This document shows positions 17,826 through 27,841 of a stretch of 41,730 nucleotides of DNA, one piece after another; positions within the stretch are counted from its first letter, which is position 1, and each line of letters starts with the position of its first letter. Where the stretch lies: the NCBI GenBank assembly GCA_029261355.1, contig JAJDBM010000042.1:1-41730 (forward strand), in the 5' to 3' direction. The notes below the pieces were generated by a model. The model was not told the DNA's origin and did no database searches. It was given only the letters and a program-made list of their open reading frames with translations. The position numbers and the translations under genes are program-made. Source of the DNA: Nitrospirales bacterium. Lineage in GTDB: Bacteria; Nitrospirota; Nitrospiria; Nitrospirales; UBA8639.

Positions 17826-19451
17826 ATGACGCATGTACATTCAGCCAGCCTCATTGCATCTGGATTACCAACACCAGATTCCGGCGACGATACTTCCATT
17901 CGACTGTGGATAGCAGGCTCCTTTGCCTTCCATTTTTTGATTATTATTTTCTTGACCACGTTACGATTTACCCCATCGTTTGAAAAACCATTACATTCGT
18001 ACGAGGTCTCGATTATTAACTTGTCCGAATTTTCAGCACCAACAGCCAAGCCAGCGGCAAAACCCGCAGCCAAAACGAAAACCAAACCAGTTAGAAAGAA
18101 ACCGTCCCCAAAGCCTCGGCCGACACCTAAGCCTAAGGCCAAAGCACCTCCACCCAAACCTAAAGCCAAAGCACCTCCACTCAAAGCTAAGGCCACTCCA
18201 CTACCACCCTTGTCAACTCAAGCATCAACAGAGCGGCTCTCTGAATCATTTTCAGGAGCAGTACAATCTGTGGTGATCCCTAATAAGCTGACCGGTCCAG
18301 CACAACAACCCGCAATCAAATCGAGTGAAACGTCGACGACTCCAACAGAAACACAAAATGTGAGAGAACCGATCAAGCTTCCAAAATCCGCCCCAAAGCT
18401 GGCTCGAGCTAATCGTCTCGCACCTCAAGCACGAGTGTCCATTCCGGAGCCTCCGACAACGCCCACACTGGCTCCAACCCAAAAAGTTTCTCCGAATACA
18501 CCCCAAGAATCCCCGAGACGCAAGGTACGAGAAGAAACTCAAAAGGCTCTCCAAGCCATCAAATCTCCTCCTCAAGCCCCAACACTCACTCCCATACAGC
18601 CGTTCAAAAGGACTCCTCGGAAAGACAAACCAACCTCGAGAACTGAAAATCTTTCCGAGACACTGAAGAAATCCATTCAATCCGTCAAAGTTCCAGCTCC
18701 ACGAGCACCAATAGCAAAAAGAAAAAACCCAAATCAATCAACACCACCTAGCCCTTCGACATCTCCAACCCAGGAGCGCGTAACCCCTGACGCTCCACAA
18801 CTTGCGCGGGTATCGCCGTCTCAGAATCAGGTGCCTCCTCCACCTGTGAAGCAAAAACGTCTAGCGGATTCGCTAAAACACGTTCTTGATTCCGTCAAAA
18901 TACCAAAGTTACGTCACTCACCGACTGCTGCGCCCCCTCAAAAAAAACCGGACTCATCATCCCGTCAGGATTCGCGTATTCCTGAACAAGCTCCCGCAAC
19001 ACAGCCATCACAGCTCCAAAGTGAAATTGAACAACAGCTCGCCAAACTCAAGGTCCCTGATGTGGTCCCAATTGAATCAATCAAAAAGCGCCTTCAGGTA
19101 CAAGTCGTCACGACAGGTAAATCGTCATCGTCATCGCCCAAATCCTCTCGATCATCAGCCGGCCAAAATCGATATCTGGCACTGGTTGAGGCAAAAATTG
19201 ATCAGCATTGGGTCGCCCCACCTGTTTCGATGGACCAACAGCATATGAAGGTCATGGTGAAATTTCGTATTCTTCGGTCTGGTGAAGTGGAGAACCTGAC
19301 GATTAAACAAGGGTCCGGCAATGCCTACTATGATTCCGCGGCTGAACGAGCCGTCAAAGCGGCCAGTCCTTTGCCACCCTTTCCTTCAGATTTATCTGAT
19401 TCCTACCTTGATGTCCTTTATAAATTTTCATTAGGGGAACTTACTTCATGA
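17826..19451 (+). CDS. tolA: TolA-like, TonB-C protein with repeat-bearing linker
   Basis: 541 aa. A transmembrane helix (about 30-46, AGSFAFHFLIIIFLTTL) is followed by a long Pro/Lys/Ala-rich periplasmic linker and a C-terminal TonB/TolA domain (about 446-541, RYLALVEAKIDQHWVAPP, VKFRILRSGEVENL, AAERAVKAASPLPPFPSDL). In the linker a 16-residue helical motif recurs: RLSESFSGAVQSVVIP (137-152), NLSETLKKSIQSVKVP (275-290), RLADSLKHVLDSVKIP (345-360), with weaker copies at 235-247 and 400-411. TolA bridges TolQR with TolB/Pal. The linker is not the usual Ala-rich helix of enterobacterial TolA. It sits 15 bp after tolR and overlaps tolB by 4 bp. Confidence 0.85.
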   Translation: MTHVHSASLIASGLPTPDSGDDTSIRLWIAGSFAFHFLIIIFLTTLRFTPSFEKPLHSYEVSIINLSEFSAPTAKPAAKPAAKTKTKPVRKKPSPKPRPTPKPKAKAPPPKPKAKAPPLKAKATPLPPLSTQASTERLSESFSGAVQSVVIPNKLTGPAQQPAIKSSETSTTPTETQNVREPIKLPKSAPKLARANRLAPQARVSIPEPPTTPTLAPTQKVSPNTPQESPRRKVREETQKALQAIKSPPQAPTLTPIQPFKRTPRKDKPTSRTENLSETLKKSIQSVKVPAPRAPIAKRKNPNQSTPPSPSTSPTQERVTPDAPQLARVSPSQNQVPPPPVKQKRLADSLKHVLDSVKIPKLRHSPTAAPPQKKPDSSSRQDSRIPEQAPATQPSQLQSEIEQQLAKLKVPDVVPIESIKKRLQVQVVTTGKSSSSSPKSSRSSAGQNRYLALVEAKIDQHWVAPPVSMDQQHMKVMVKFRILRSGEVENLTIKQGSGNAYYDSAAERAVKAASPLPPFPSDLSDSYLDVLYKFSLGELTS

Positions 19452-20794
19452 ATCGATCCATTATCACGCTATTACTCATTCTGACTTTCGTGAGCATTGG
19501 AAAATTATCGGTTAGCCCTACCCTGGCCAAAGAAGCCTTACTCGAAGCTTCACGTGCTGATTTTCAAAAGATTCCTATTTGGGTCATGCAATTTAGTAGT
19601 GGAGATGCCTCAGGAACCTCATCTCTCAATATTCAACAACACGCCGTTCCAGTCCTGAAGGCTGACTTGACTCGTTCTCAAATATTTAAACCGGTAGATT
19701 TACCGCTGACCTCTGGACGCTTTTCCGACAACAAATGCGTCAGCCCTTCTGATCTTTCAGAGGCCAAGAAGCAAGGCGTCACCGTATCGACATGGGGAAG
19801 AGTTGGGGTTGGAAGAACGGACAACGGTGGATTGGGACTGGTATTTGATGCCTGCGCCCATGATTCAGGGACAAGAGATTTTCTTCTTGGAAAACGGTAC
19901 TTTTCGTTAAAAGTGACTAACCCGCTCGTCCGCCTCATGGCTCATAGATGGGCTGATGAATTGGTCTACCGGTACACAGGAGAGCCAGGTATTGCCAGAA
20001 CCAAAATTTCTTATGTGTCTGAAATAGGAAATGGGCGTGAATTATTCGTCATGGATTATGATGGCTACGGCCCTCAACAAGTGACAGCTGATGGATTCTT
20101 GAATCTCATGCCCACATGGTCTCCCAATCGAAAAGAGCTGGTATACACCGCATATCGCCAACGAAAACAACTAATTATGCGCCGATCTTTAGCCACTGGG
20201 CACGAAGAAGTCTTGGTAGAGCCAGCGAGTCTAAACATCACCCCAGGGTTCTCACCTAATGGAAAATCTCTCACTTATGCCTCGGCACAAGAAGGAAACT
20301 CTGATATTTTCAGTTTAAACCTTGATACGATGAAGGTAAAAGCCATCACCTCTGACCGTAGCGCCGACCTCTCACCATCTTGGTCACCTGATGGGAAAAA
20401 GCTCGCGTTTACATCCGACAGAGGAGGGCGTCCTCAGATCTACATCATGGATGCGGATGGATCTAATGTCCGACGTTTAACCTATGAAGGGGATTATAAT
20501 GCAGCACCAGCTTGGTCCCCCCATGGCGATTGGATTGCATTTGTGTGTAGAATTTCAGGAGAAGGCTTTAAGCTCTGTCGCATGACGCCAGACGGGAAAC
20601 AACTCATTCAGATAACTTCTGGACGAAGTATCGACGATTCGCCGTCATGGTCCCCAAATGGTCGTCATCTTGCATTTAGTTCGATCAGAGGTGGTAAAAG
20701 CCACATCTATATTATCAATAGTGATGGAACAGGATTAGAGCAAGTAACATCAGGGGGAACGCACCATAGTTCCCCAGCTTGGTCACCGTTGTGA
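19448..20794 (+). CDS. tolB: TolB, periplasmic beta-propeller of Tol-Pal
   Basis: 448 aa with a Sec signal peptide (SIITLLLILTFVSIGKLSVS). The N-terminal domain (about 35-165) contains VSTWGRVGVG. A six-bladed propeller follows, made of repeated TolB-box units: LMPTWSPNRKELVYTA, ITPGFSPNGKSLTYAS, LSPSWSPDGKKLAFTSDRGG, APAWSPHGDWIAF, DSPSWSPNGRHLAFSS and a final SSPAWSPL. TolB shuttles between Pal and TolA in the periplasm. The ATG overlaps the tolA stop (ATGA). Confidence 0.92.
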   Translation: MNRSIITLLLILTFVSIGKLSVSPTLAKEALLEASRADFQKIPIWVMQFSSGDASGTSSLNIQQHAVPVLKADLTRSQIFKPVDLPLTSGRFSDNKCVSPSDLSEAKKQGVTVSTWGRVGVGRTDNGGLGLVFDACAHDSGTRDFLLGKRYFSLKVTNPLVRLMAHRWADELVYRYTGEPGIARTKISYVSEIGNGRELFVMDYDGYGPQQVTADGFLNLMPTWSPNRKELVYTAYRQRKQLIMRRSLATGHEEVLVEPASLNITPGFSPNGKSLTYASAQEGNSDIFSLNLDTMKVKAITSDRSADLSPSWSPDGKKLAFTSDRGGRPQIYIMDADGSNVRRLTYEGDYNAAPAWSPHGDWIAFVCRISGEGFKLCRMTPDGKQLIQITSGRSIDDSPSWSPNGRHLAFSSIRGGKSHIYIINSDGTGLEQVTSGGTHHSSPAWSPL

Positions 20795-20840
20795 CCGTAT
20801 TCAGTCATCAGAGTGATTTTCAGAAAAAGGAGTACAGCTT

Positions 20841-21842
20841 ATGCATCCAACGTATCGAACATCCTCAATCATGCTAATTTTAGGAATGTGTTTGTTAATA
20901 AATTCCGGTTGCGGAAAAAAGCACCTTCACGTCTCAACGATGTCAGGAGCCCCGGGAGAGGGTGAATTGGCAATGGACCTTGACAACTCTGGAGACCAGA
21001 ATGGACTTGGTGATAGCTCTGGCCTTGATGGGTCGGGGCTTAATAAGCAAGACGGCGAATCGACTGCTTCCTCAACAGGCGATCTCGAGCCACTCGACTT
21101 TACCAATGACGTTGAGCCTCTGACCCAAGGGTCCGCTTCTCAAGGCGAGAATAATCTGTTAGCTGGCTTACCTGACGGAAATGGCTCTCAGGGTACCCAA
21201 GGCACAGGACTCGGCACTCCAGGTCAAGAAATCCAATCACAATCACCATCCTCTTTCGCTGATGGCGCAGACAACTCAAATCTTGATTCGACTGGCTCAG
21301 ATCATCTTCCACCCCTTACAGCCTTTAATGATTCTGGCACAAAAAATGGGGCAGGCATGTATGACGATCTCGGCATTGGTAATAACGATTCGTCGCTCCC
21401 CGTGGAACAAATTCCAGGGAATATTGCCATTGCGAAAGCTAAACCTTCTGAGGCATTTCGTGATCAGCTTGATAAAATGCATGCTGAAGAACGAGCAACC
21501 CTCGATGCCGGACTTAACGATGTCTTTTTTGAATTTGACAGTTGGAATCTCACAGCAGAAGGACGTCACGCTCTTGATCAAGGAGCCGAATGGCTCAATC
21601 AAAAAAATACCTCACGGTTATTGATCGAAGGCCACTGTGACACAAGAGGCACACAAGCCTACAACCTTGTCCTAGGTAAAAAACGGGCAGGCGCGATTCA
21701 GGACTACCTCGTCCAGCTAGGGATTACAGAAGACCGCGTCGCCATTATTTCGTACGGTCAAGATAAACCCTTCTGCTCAGACCCAACTGAAGTCTGCCAC
21801 CAATTAAATCGTCGAGGACATTTACTGGTTCAAAACCCATAA
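20841..21842 (+). CDS. pal: Pal-like peptidoglycan-associated lipoprotein with long acidic linker
   Basis: 333 aa, about twice the length of E. coli Pal. A lipoprotein signal ends LLINSGC (Cys24). Residues about 30-195 are a Gly/Asp/Asn/Ser-rich, disordered insert. The C-terminal OmpA-like domain (about 225-333) has FFEFDSWNLTAEGRHAL, LLIEGHCDTRGT with the conserved Asp, and NLVLGKKRAGAIQDYL with the Arg that binds meso-DAP. It anchors the outer membrane to peptidoglycan and partners TolB. Start: good site AAAAAGGAG. It is the fifth gene of the operon. Confidence 0.9.
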   Translation: MHPTYRTSSIMLILGMCLLINSGCGKKHLHVSTMSGAPGEGELAMDLDNSGDQNGLGDSSGLDGSGLNKQDGESTASSTGDLEPLDFTNDVEPLTQGSASQGENNLLAGLPDGNGSQGTQGTGLGTPGQEIQSQSPSSFADGADNSNLDSTGSDHLPPLTAFNDSGTKNGAGMYDDLGIGNNDSSLPVEQIPGNIAIAKAKPSEAFRDQLDKMHAEERATLDAGLNDVFFEFDSWNLTAEGRHALDQGAEWLNQKNTSRLLIEGHCDTRGTQAYNLVLGKKRAGAIQDYLVQLGITEDRVAIISYGQDKPFCSDPTEVCHQLNRRGHLLVQNP

Positions 21843-21872
21843 TATGATTAAAAAGTGGAGTATGAGAGAGCT

Positions 21873-23771
21873 ATGATGAACAGGATGTTGACACAGGCTC
21901 ACACGCCCCGGGCAATCTCACCGTCTTGGGCAGCCCTGGCTTTCCTTGGTATCACCTTTTGGGCCTTCGTTTCATCAGGATGCGTAGCCCAAAAGGCTGA
22001 CCTTGCACGAGTACAAAAGGATTTGGAAGAACAGATCAAAATCGTGAACCAAGGGAAGCTCGAACTCGAAGAAATCATTTCAAAAAACCGAGGAGACGCC
22101 GAAGCGCTCCAAATCCAGCAAAAATCAGATATGAAAGATCTCTTTCGGGCTCGTGCTGAAATTAAACAAGAACTCAAAGCCCTGAGAGAGGCAGACTTGA
22201 CTACCCTGACCGGAGACATTGATGAAGTTAATTTTCGGTTAACAAAAATTCGCGAAGATCTTGATGCCTATATGGCCCAGACAAACCCTCGGGTCCAGGC
22301 AGTCGAAACTCAAATCGAAGAACATGGGACGTCACTCACCAATCAGGAGGCAAGCATCACCTCAAATCAAGGTCAATTGACAACACTGGTTCAACAGATT
22401 GATGCAGACAGCCAGACTCGCAACCAACAACAAACTGAATTCCAAGCTTCGCTTTCTTCATTTAAGGAGTCGATGACCGGCTTAGGCGATCAATTAGTTC
22501 AGGAAACTGAACGTGCCAAGCAAGTCGACACCAAGCTACGGAGCCAATTTGATCAAAAGATTGAAGGTCTAGGAACAACCGTTGCTAGTATGGAAACCCA
22601 ACAGATCGCGTTAGAGACAGACATTCAAACACAGAAAACAAATATGCAGGAGGTTTCGACCTCCATCAGTCAAATACGTGGAGCACTCGAACAGTCTGGG
22701 ACACTTGTCGGGGGTCAGGTCACCACATTGGAAGCCAATCTCCAACAACTAGAAACCCATGTGAATTCGCTGACCGAAAAACTGAATACTGACACCCAAG
22801 CCTTGCGGGCCTATTTGGAGCAAGACGTAAAGGCGAGTATGACGTCCATGTCAGAAACGATCGCCAAGGAACAACGTCCATTGGTCACACGCCTCAGCAC
22901 TGTGAATGAGCAAATTCAGGGACTTGAAACACAAACACAACAAGATGCCGCTCAGGTTCTAGAGTTGACACAATCCATTCGTTCATTAAAAGAGAAACAA
23001 GAATACATTGGTGGGTTATTAGGAGAACGAGGCGATACATTTATGAAAGAATCTGGTCGTTTAACAGAACGCCTGAACCTCTTAGAGACCTACCAATCAG
23101 ACATGACGAAACAAATGGCATCTAATAACCAAGGGACAGCGAGTCATCTCTCAGAGGTCAACACGAGCATTGCCTCTGTGACGAAGGCCCTTGAAAATAC
23201 CAGCGGGACACTTGCCACACGCCTCGATAACCAAGAACAACATATCAACGCCCTATCAACAACGCTTCAAGACTTGCAGCAAGTGAACAGTGAGATGAAA
23301 GCCAATCTCAGCACGATTCAATCCACGGCTCAATCCTCAAGCGAACTGCGACAGGCCTTGCAACAGGTCACGTCAAGGCTCCAGGACATCGAAGTTCATC
23401 AATCAGGATTAGTGGGAAAACTTGATGCAGACGGACAAGCGATGAATCAGCATTTAGCTGAAGTCAATACGGGCATTACCTCAGTTGCCACAGCACTAGA
23501 ACAAGTCGAAGGAGGCTTGAAATCAAAAATCGAGACGCAGGACCGAAAGTTAAATCAAGCGCTGACGGCATTTCAGTCGTCTCAAAATTCACCTGACACG
23601 GCTCAGGCCAACCTGACTCATTTGAATCAATTAACCCAAACGATTAACCAACTTCGTGATGTAGTCGATACCATCGGCACAAAACTAGGCGGGCGAGTCG
23701 ATCAACATGAATCGCGCCTGGCGCAATTAGCCAAACGGGTCAATTTTCTCAGTAGCAAGGGAAAGAAATAA
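21873..23771 (+). CDS. Long coiled-coil lipoprotein in the tol-pal operon
   Basis: About 632 aa from ATG 21873; the frame also opens with GTG at 21855. A signal peptide ends VSSGC (Cys37 in this numbering). Nearly all the rest is heptad-like, Gln/Glu/Leu/Thr-rich coiled coil with few Pro. Two repeats are clear: HLSEVNTSIASVTKALE and HLAEVNTGITSVATALE, each followed by a related segment. It could form a long trimeric or dimeric rod in the periplasm, joining outer membrane and cell wall or partnering CpoB, whose N-terminus is also a coiled coil (inference). No named family recognised. It starts 30 bp after pal and is followed by a 196-bp gap before cpoB. Confidence 0.75.
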   Translation: MMNRMLTQAHTPRAISPSWAALAFLGITFWAFVSSGCVAQKADLARVQKDLEEQIKIVNQGKLELEEIISKNRGDAEALQIQQKSDMKDLFRARAEIKQELKALREADLTTLTGDIDEVNFRLTKIREDLDAYMAQTNPRVQAVETQIEEHGTSLTNQEASITSNQGQLTTLVQQIDADSQTRNQQQTEFQASLSSFKESMTGLGDQLVQETERAKQVDTKLRSQFDQKIEGLGTTVASMETQQIALETDIQTQKTNMQEVSTSISQIRGALEQSGTLVGGQVTTLEANLQQLETHVNSLTEKLNTDTQALRAYLEQDVKASMTSMSETIAKEQRPLVTRLSTVNEQIQGLETQTQQDAAQVLELTQSIRSLKEKQEYIGGLLGERGDTFMKESGRLTERLNLLETYQSDMTKQMASNNQGTASHLSEVNTSIASVTKALENTSGTLATRLDNQEQHINALSTTLQDLQQVNSEMKANLSTIQSTAQSSSELRQALQQVTSRLQDIEVHQSGLVGKLDADGQAMNQHLAEVNTGITSVATALEQVEGGLKSKIETQDRKLNQALTAFQSSQNSPDTAQANLTHLNQLTQTINQLRDVVDTIGTKLGGRVDQHESRLAQLAKRVNFLSSKGKK

Positions 23772-23967
23772 TCATACACTCATGGGAATAATGAGGGGCT
23801 GTTCTTAGAAGGTTTCCTTCTTCATGATCATCTCACAATGAGTTGAGCGATGGTCCAGACAACAGAGGAATCGGCTTCACAGCATACAACAGCTCTTTCT
23901 CTTCCCTAATTCTCCTGCTAAAATCCATAGAACCTACAATATCTTGTAGCTCTCTATAGGTGAAAAC

Positions 23968-24891
23968 ATGGATAACCAACTCTTTGCACCAATACAAAGT
24001 GGTAAAAATGCTCTCAGACTGGGCGGCTTGCTCTGCTTATTAGGGAGTTTAAGTGGGTGTGCCTCTGACCTGAATCTCTCAGACTTAAAAAAACAGGTTG
24101 AGACCCTTGAAACAGAACAAGGAAAATCTCAAAAACGCGAGAACCAATATTTAAATCGTATCGAGACCTTAGAGTCCCAGGTCGATGAACATGACTTTCT
24201 CGTGGGAGAACTGATAAAAACTGAAGAAGAAGCAAGTGTCGATACGCGCAACTTACTCGATAAACTCGAACGAACAAGTGCACGTCTACGCGAGCAAATC
24301 GATCACACTCGTGCGACCACCCAACGAAGAGATCAGGACCTTTCCATTCGAACAAAAGCCCTAGAATCTCGAATCGACAACCTTCTTCAACAGCGTCGTT
24401 CACCTCAATCAAAATCCACCTCTCGGATAGAGGGGAAGAAAAATGATGAGTCTAAACAATCAGCAAACACTCTCACGTCCACCTCAAAGGTCAATGGCCA
24501 ATTAAAGCAAGGGCCGAATAGCCAGGCCTCTGTATTTCGATCGGCCTATAAAGTCTATCTCAACGGACAATATGAACGAGCCGCCTTTGAGTTTAATCGA
24601 TTTTTAAAGCAATACCCCTCAGCAGTGTTAACGCCTCAAGCCTATTACTATCTGGGGGATTCTCATTACATTCGTAAAGAATATGATGTGGCGACAAAAG
24701 CATTCACTCATGTATTAACTCAGTTTCCCCATAGCAAATATGTCCCAGGAGCCTTACTCAAATTAGGGCTCGTAAAAAAAGAAAGCGACGACACAAGCAC
24801 GGCGAAAGAACTTTGGGATCGCATCATACAGGAATTCCCGAACTCCTCAGAAGCCTCAGTCGCCAAAGATTATATGGCCAAATCCCAGTGA
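23968..24891 (+). CDS. cpoB: CpoB (YbgF), Tol-Pal accessory TPR protein
   Basis: 307 aa. A lipoprotein-type signal ends LLGSLSGC (Cys31), unlike E. coli CpoB, which is soluble. Residues about 36-135 form the trimerising coiled coil (LKKQVETLETEQGKSQKREN). After a Ser/Lys-rich linker, three TPR units follow: YKVYLNGQYERAAFEFNRFL, YYLGDSHYIRKEYDVATKAF and ALLKLGLVKKESDDTSTAKE. CpoB couples Tol-Pal with PBP1B/LpoB peptidoglycan synthesis during division. Start: TAGGTGA ahead of ATG. Confidence 0.9.
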   Translation: MDNQLFAPIQSGKNALRLGGLLCLLGSLSGCASDLNLSDLKKQVETLETEQGKSQKRENQYLNRIETLESQVDEHDFLVGELIKTEEEASVDTRNLLDKLERTSARLREQIDHTRATTQRRDQDLSIRTKALESRIDNLLQQRRSPQSKSTSRIEGKKNDESKQSANTLTSTSKVNGQLKQGPNSQASVFRSAYKVYLNGQYERAAFEFNRFLKQYPSAVLTPQAYYYLGDSHYIRKEYDVATKAFTHVLTQFPHSKYVPGALLKLGLVKKESDDTSTAKELWDRIIQEFPNSSEASVAKDYMAKSQ

Positions 24892-24956
24892 GCATCATGT
24901 TCAACATCTTGGATTTCCCTGCCTAAATCCAAATCCTTTCACCCGTTACTATTGCC

Positions 24957-26771
24957 GTGAAAACTGAATCACTTCATAAAATTCAGATCTTACCCGAATC
25001 CGTTTCTAGCCGTATTGCTGCCGGCGAAGTCGTAGAACGACCCGCTGCTGTGATCAAAGAACTCGTAGATAACAGCCTTGATGCCGGAAGTACATTAATT
25101 ACCATTACCGTGGAAGAAGGCGGACGACGGTTGCTTCAAGTCACCGATAACGGGGAAGGTATGAACTCCCATGATGCAGAGTTAGCTTGCCAGCGGTTTG
25201 CCACGAGCAAACTCCAATCAGAGTCCGACCTGCACACAATCCAAACATTCGGGTTTCGTGGTGAGGCCTTACCGAGCATCGCCTCGGTCTCCAAATTTCG
25301 ACTTCTCACCCAGGCAGCAGACAATGAGGTTGGAACCGAAATGTACGCTGAAGGAGGCGTAACATGGTCAAAACAAGAAAAACCCTCGCCTCTAGGGACC
25401 CAGATCGAAATTAAAGATTTGTTCTTTAACACACCAGGACGACTGAAATTCCTCAAAACTGTTGGCACCGAATTTTCGAAAATCTGCCTCTGCGTTCAAC
25501 AGGCGGCCTTGGTCCATCATGATGTCCACGTTCGACTGATTCACAATGGCCACACCGTCTTCGACTTTCCAGAAACTCCCACCACCATGGATCGCATACG
25601 TCAGATCTACGGCACGAAGTTACTGGATCGGATGCTGCCCATCAATTACGAACAATCTGGACTTCACATTACTGGGTTTTCGGCCAGTCCCTACCATACT
25701 CGATCCAGCCGATCGCCCCAAGAAATTTTCGTTAATCGACGGGCCGTGAAGAACACCACCATCACCCATGCAGCCTATGAAGCCTACGGCTCCTTTCTTC
25801 CAAAAGGACAACATCCTGTTTTCATCCTGTTCATTGATATTCCACCATCCACAGTAGATGTGAATGTGCACCCAACCAAACGCGAAGTCCGCTTTTCACA
25901 TGCTGATGTTGTTCATGCAATCGTAAAGACAGCCATACGGCAACCACTTAAGGATCAAACACTCACGAACCTTGGAGTTCAGCCTGCGGAACCATATACT
26001 GGAAGCGAATCAACACCTCATCACGCATCGCCTTCCTCCTCTTATCGAAACATAGAATATGGCAACACGACGAACGAAACCGTTGGGTCTTTGTTTATGC
26101 CCCCAACGACTCACTCGTCTAGAAGTCCAGAGACCGCCCATGAGCACACGACCGCTCACGAGCCTCGTGCATTATATGCCCAAACCGATCATGAGCCTCA
26201 TGTGGTCTCGCTTGGGCAGGTCAATCAAACCTTCCTCGTCGTTCAAATTGATGACCAACTACAGATCATTGATCAGCACACCGCTCACGAACGCGTCTTG
26301 TTTGAACGATTATGGGATGCCTGGCACAAGCGCGCAATTGACACTCAGCCGTTACTCATTCCTGAGCCCATTGAACTGCCCTCTCATCAATGTGAGCTCC
26401 TCGCTGAATTTCTTCCAGAATTAGCAAAGCTGGGACTTGAGATCGATCGATTTGGAGATCGATCGTTTGTTATTCGAGCCGTTCCATCGATTGTGGGAGT
26501 GATGCCCTACAGTGCCTTCCTTCACGATGTCCTCGAAGATCTGGCTGAGTGGAAGTCGCACGATTCGATTGATGTCAAAGTCCGTGCCGTCTTAGCATCC
26601 ATGGCTTGCCAAAGCGCCGTACAAGCGGGTCGGTTGATGAGTGAGCCAGAAATCACCGTATTGGTCAAAGATTGGGCGCAAGCTGGACAACCGATGACAT
26701 GTCCCCATGGTCGAAGAGTGTCCTTACGTTTTTCGACTGAAGAACTTGATAAAATTTTTGGCCGCGCATGA
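24957..26771 (+). CDS. mutL: MutL, mismatch-repair ATPase/endonuclease
   Basis: 604 aa from GTG 24957. The GHKL ATPase domain has KELVDNSLDAG (Glu35, Asn39), DNGEGM (64-69) and GFRGEALPSIASV (99-111). The C-terminal domain carries a full endonuclease site: DQHTAHERVLFE (439-450, matching DQHAx2Ex4E with Ala replaced by Thr), ACQSAVQAG (550-558) and CPHGRR (582-587). This is therefore a nicking MutL as in bacteria without MutH. It matches strand discrimination via the beta clamp; no mutS is in view. It is followed 31 bp later by miaA, a common gene pair. Confidence 0.93.
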   Translation: MKTESLHKIQILPESVSSRIAAGEVVERPAAVIKELVDNSLDAGSTLITITVEEGGRRLLQVTDNGEGMNSHDAELACQRFATSKLQSESDLHTIQTFGFRGEALPSIASVSKFRLLTQAADNEVGTEMYAEGGVTWSKQEKPSPLGTQIEIKDLFFNTPGRLKFLKTVGTEFSKICLCVQQAALVHHDVHVRLIHNGHTVFDFPETPTTMDRIRQIYGTKLLDRMLPINYEQSGLHITGFSASPYHTRSSRSPQEIFVNRRAVKNTTITHAAYEAYGSFLPKGQHPVFILFIDIPPSTVDVNVHPTKREVRFSHADVVHAIVKTAIRQPLKDQTLTNLGVQPAEPYTGSESTPHHASPSSSYRNIEYGNTTNETVGSLFMPPTTHSSRSPETAHEHTTAHEPRALYAQTDHEPHVVSLGQVNQTFLVVQIDDQLQIIDQHTAHERVLFERLWDAWHKRAIDTQPLLIPEPIELPSHQCELLAEFLPELAKLGLEIDRFGDRSFVIRAVPSIVGVMPYSAFLHDVLEDLAEWKSHDSIDVKVRAVLASMACQSAVQAGRLMSEPEITVLVKDWAQAGQPMTCPHGRRVSLRFSTEELDKIFGRA

Positions 26772-26802
26772 GAATGACGGAACACTTGTGTTAAAAACGA
26801 CT

Positions 26803-27819
26803 ATGCTATCCCATTCGATGCTTACATCCGTCAAACCCATTATCGTCTTACTGGGTCCAACAGCCATTGGCAAAAGTCGAATTGCCATCGAAGTGGCCAA
26901 AGTCTTGGGGACTGAAATACTGACAGCTGATTCCCGTCAAGTCTATCGAGGCATGGATATAGGGACAGACAAACCGACCATGGCCGAACAACAGGGAGTT
27001 CCGCATCAATTAATCGACTTAGTTGACCCTGATCAACATTTTACGGTTGGTGACTATCGACAACATGCCACCACAGCCATCGAGAATGTGCACAAACAGC
27101 GCCAGATTCCTTTAATAGCCGGTGGAACAGGGCTCTACATTCAGGCTCTACTACATGGCCTCTGGGCAGGTCCTCCAGCCAATTGGGAATTGCGCAAACA
27201 GTTGGAGGGTCAGGCTCAAGAAAAAGGATCGCCCTACGTCCACCAGCAACTCACTCTCGTCGATCCCGTTTTGGCTCAACATGTGCACCCGAATGATTTC
27301 GTCAAAATACAACGCGGCCTAGAAGTCTATCACGCATTGGGCATCCCACTTTCTGAAGCCCACCAACGCCATAGCCTTCAGGAATCCCCCTATCATGCCC
27401 TGGTGATAGGACTCAATATGGAGCGCGATTGCCTCTATCAACGAATTGATTCACGCGTGAAATTAGAAATTGAAAAAGGCCTTATTCCGGAAACCCAACA
27501 ATTACTTGAACAAGGATATCACCGATCATTAAGCTCAATGACCAGTCTCGGCTATCGTCAAATGGCAGGATTTCTTAGCGGCGAATATTCGTATGATGAA
27601 GCCGTTCGCCTCCTGATGCGCGATACCCGACACTTTGCAAAGCGTCAGATCACGTGGTTTCGAAAAGAAACCTCAACCCAATGGATTCAGATCGAAAAGG
27701 GTGAATCAACAGCCCATGTGACAGAGAAAGCCTTACAACATGTGCATGCCTTTACATCGAACCTTGAGACGCGATCATCTTACAATTCCAAGCCAATGCT
27801 TTCATTAGCCAATTCGTAA
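26803..27819 (+). CDS. miaA: MiaA, tRNA dimethylallyltransferase
   Basis: 338 aa from ATG 26803; 26818 (MLTSVKP) is nearly as good. The frame extends back to 26707 inside mutL, which I reject. Motifs: P-loop LLGPTAIGKS, DSRQVYRGMDIGTDKP, HQLIDLVDP, IAGGTGLYIQAL and the C-terminal RDTRHFAKRQITWFRKE. It adds dimethylallyl to A37 of tRNAs reading UNN codons. No strong ribosome site, so it may depend on mutL translation. Confidence 0.92.
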   Translation: MLSHSMLTSVKPIIVLLGPTAIGKSRIAIEVAKVLGTEILTADSRQVYRGMDIGTDKPTMAEQQGVPHQLIDLVDPDQHFTVGDYRQHATTAIENVHKQRQIPLIAGGTGLYIQALLHGLWAGPPANWELRKQLEGQAQEKGSPYVHQQLTLVDPVLAQHVHPNDFVKIQRGLEVYHALGIPLSEAHQRHSLQESPYHALVIGLNMERDCLYQRIDSRVKLEIEKGLIPETQQLLEQGYHRSLSSMTSLGYRQMAGFLSGEYSYDEAVRLLMRDTRHFAKRQITWFRKETSTQWIQIEKGESTAHVTEKALQHVHAFTSNLETRSSYNSKPMLSLANS

Positions 27820-27841
27820 CATCCGATCGATTGCCTTAACC

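Noticed and set aside
18252-18737. Minus-strand open frame opposite tolA
   Set aside because: It mirrors the low-complexity Pro/Lys linker of tolA; aromatic-rich, no start site.
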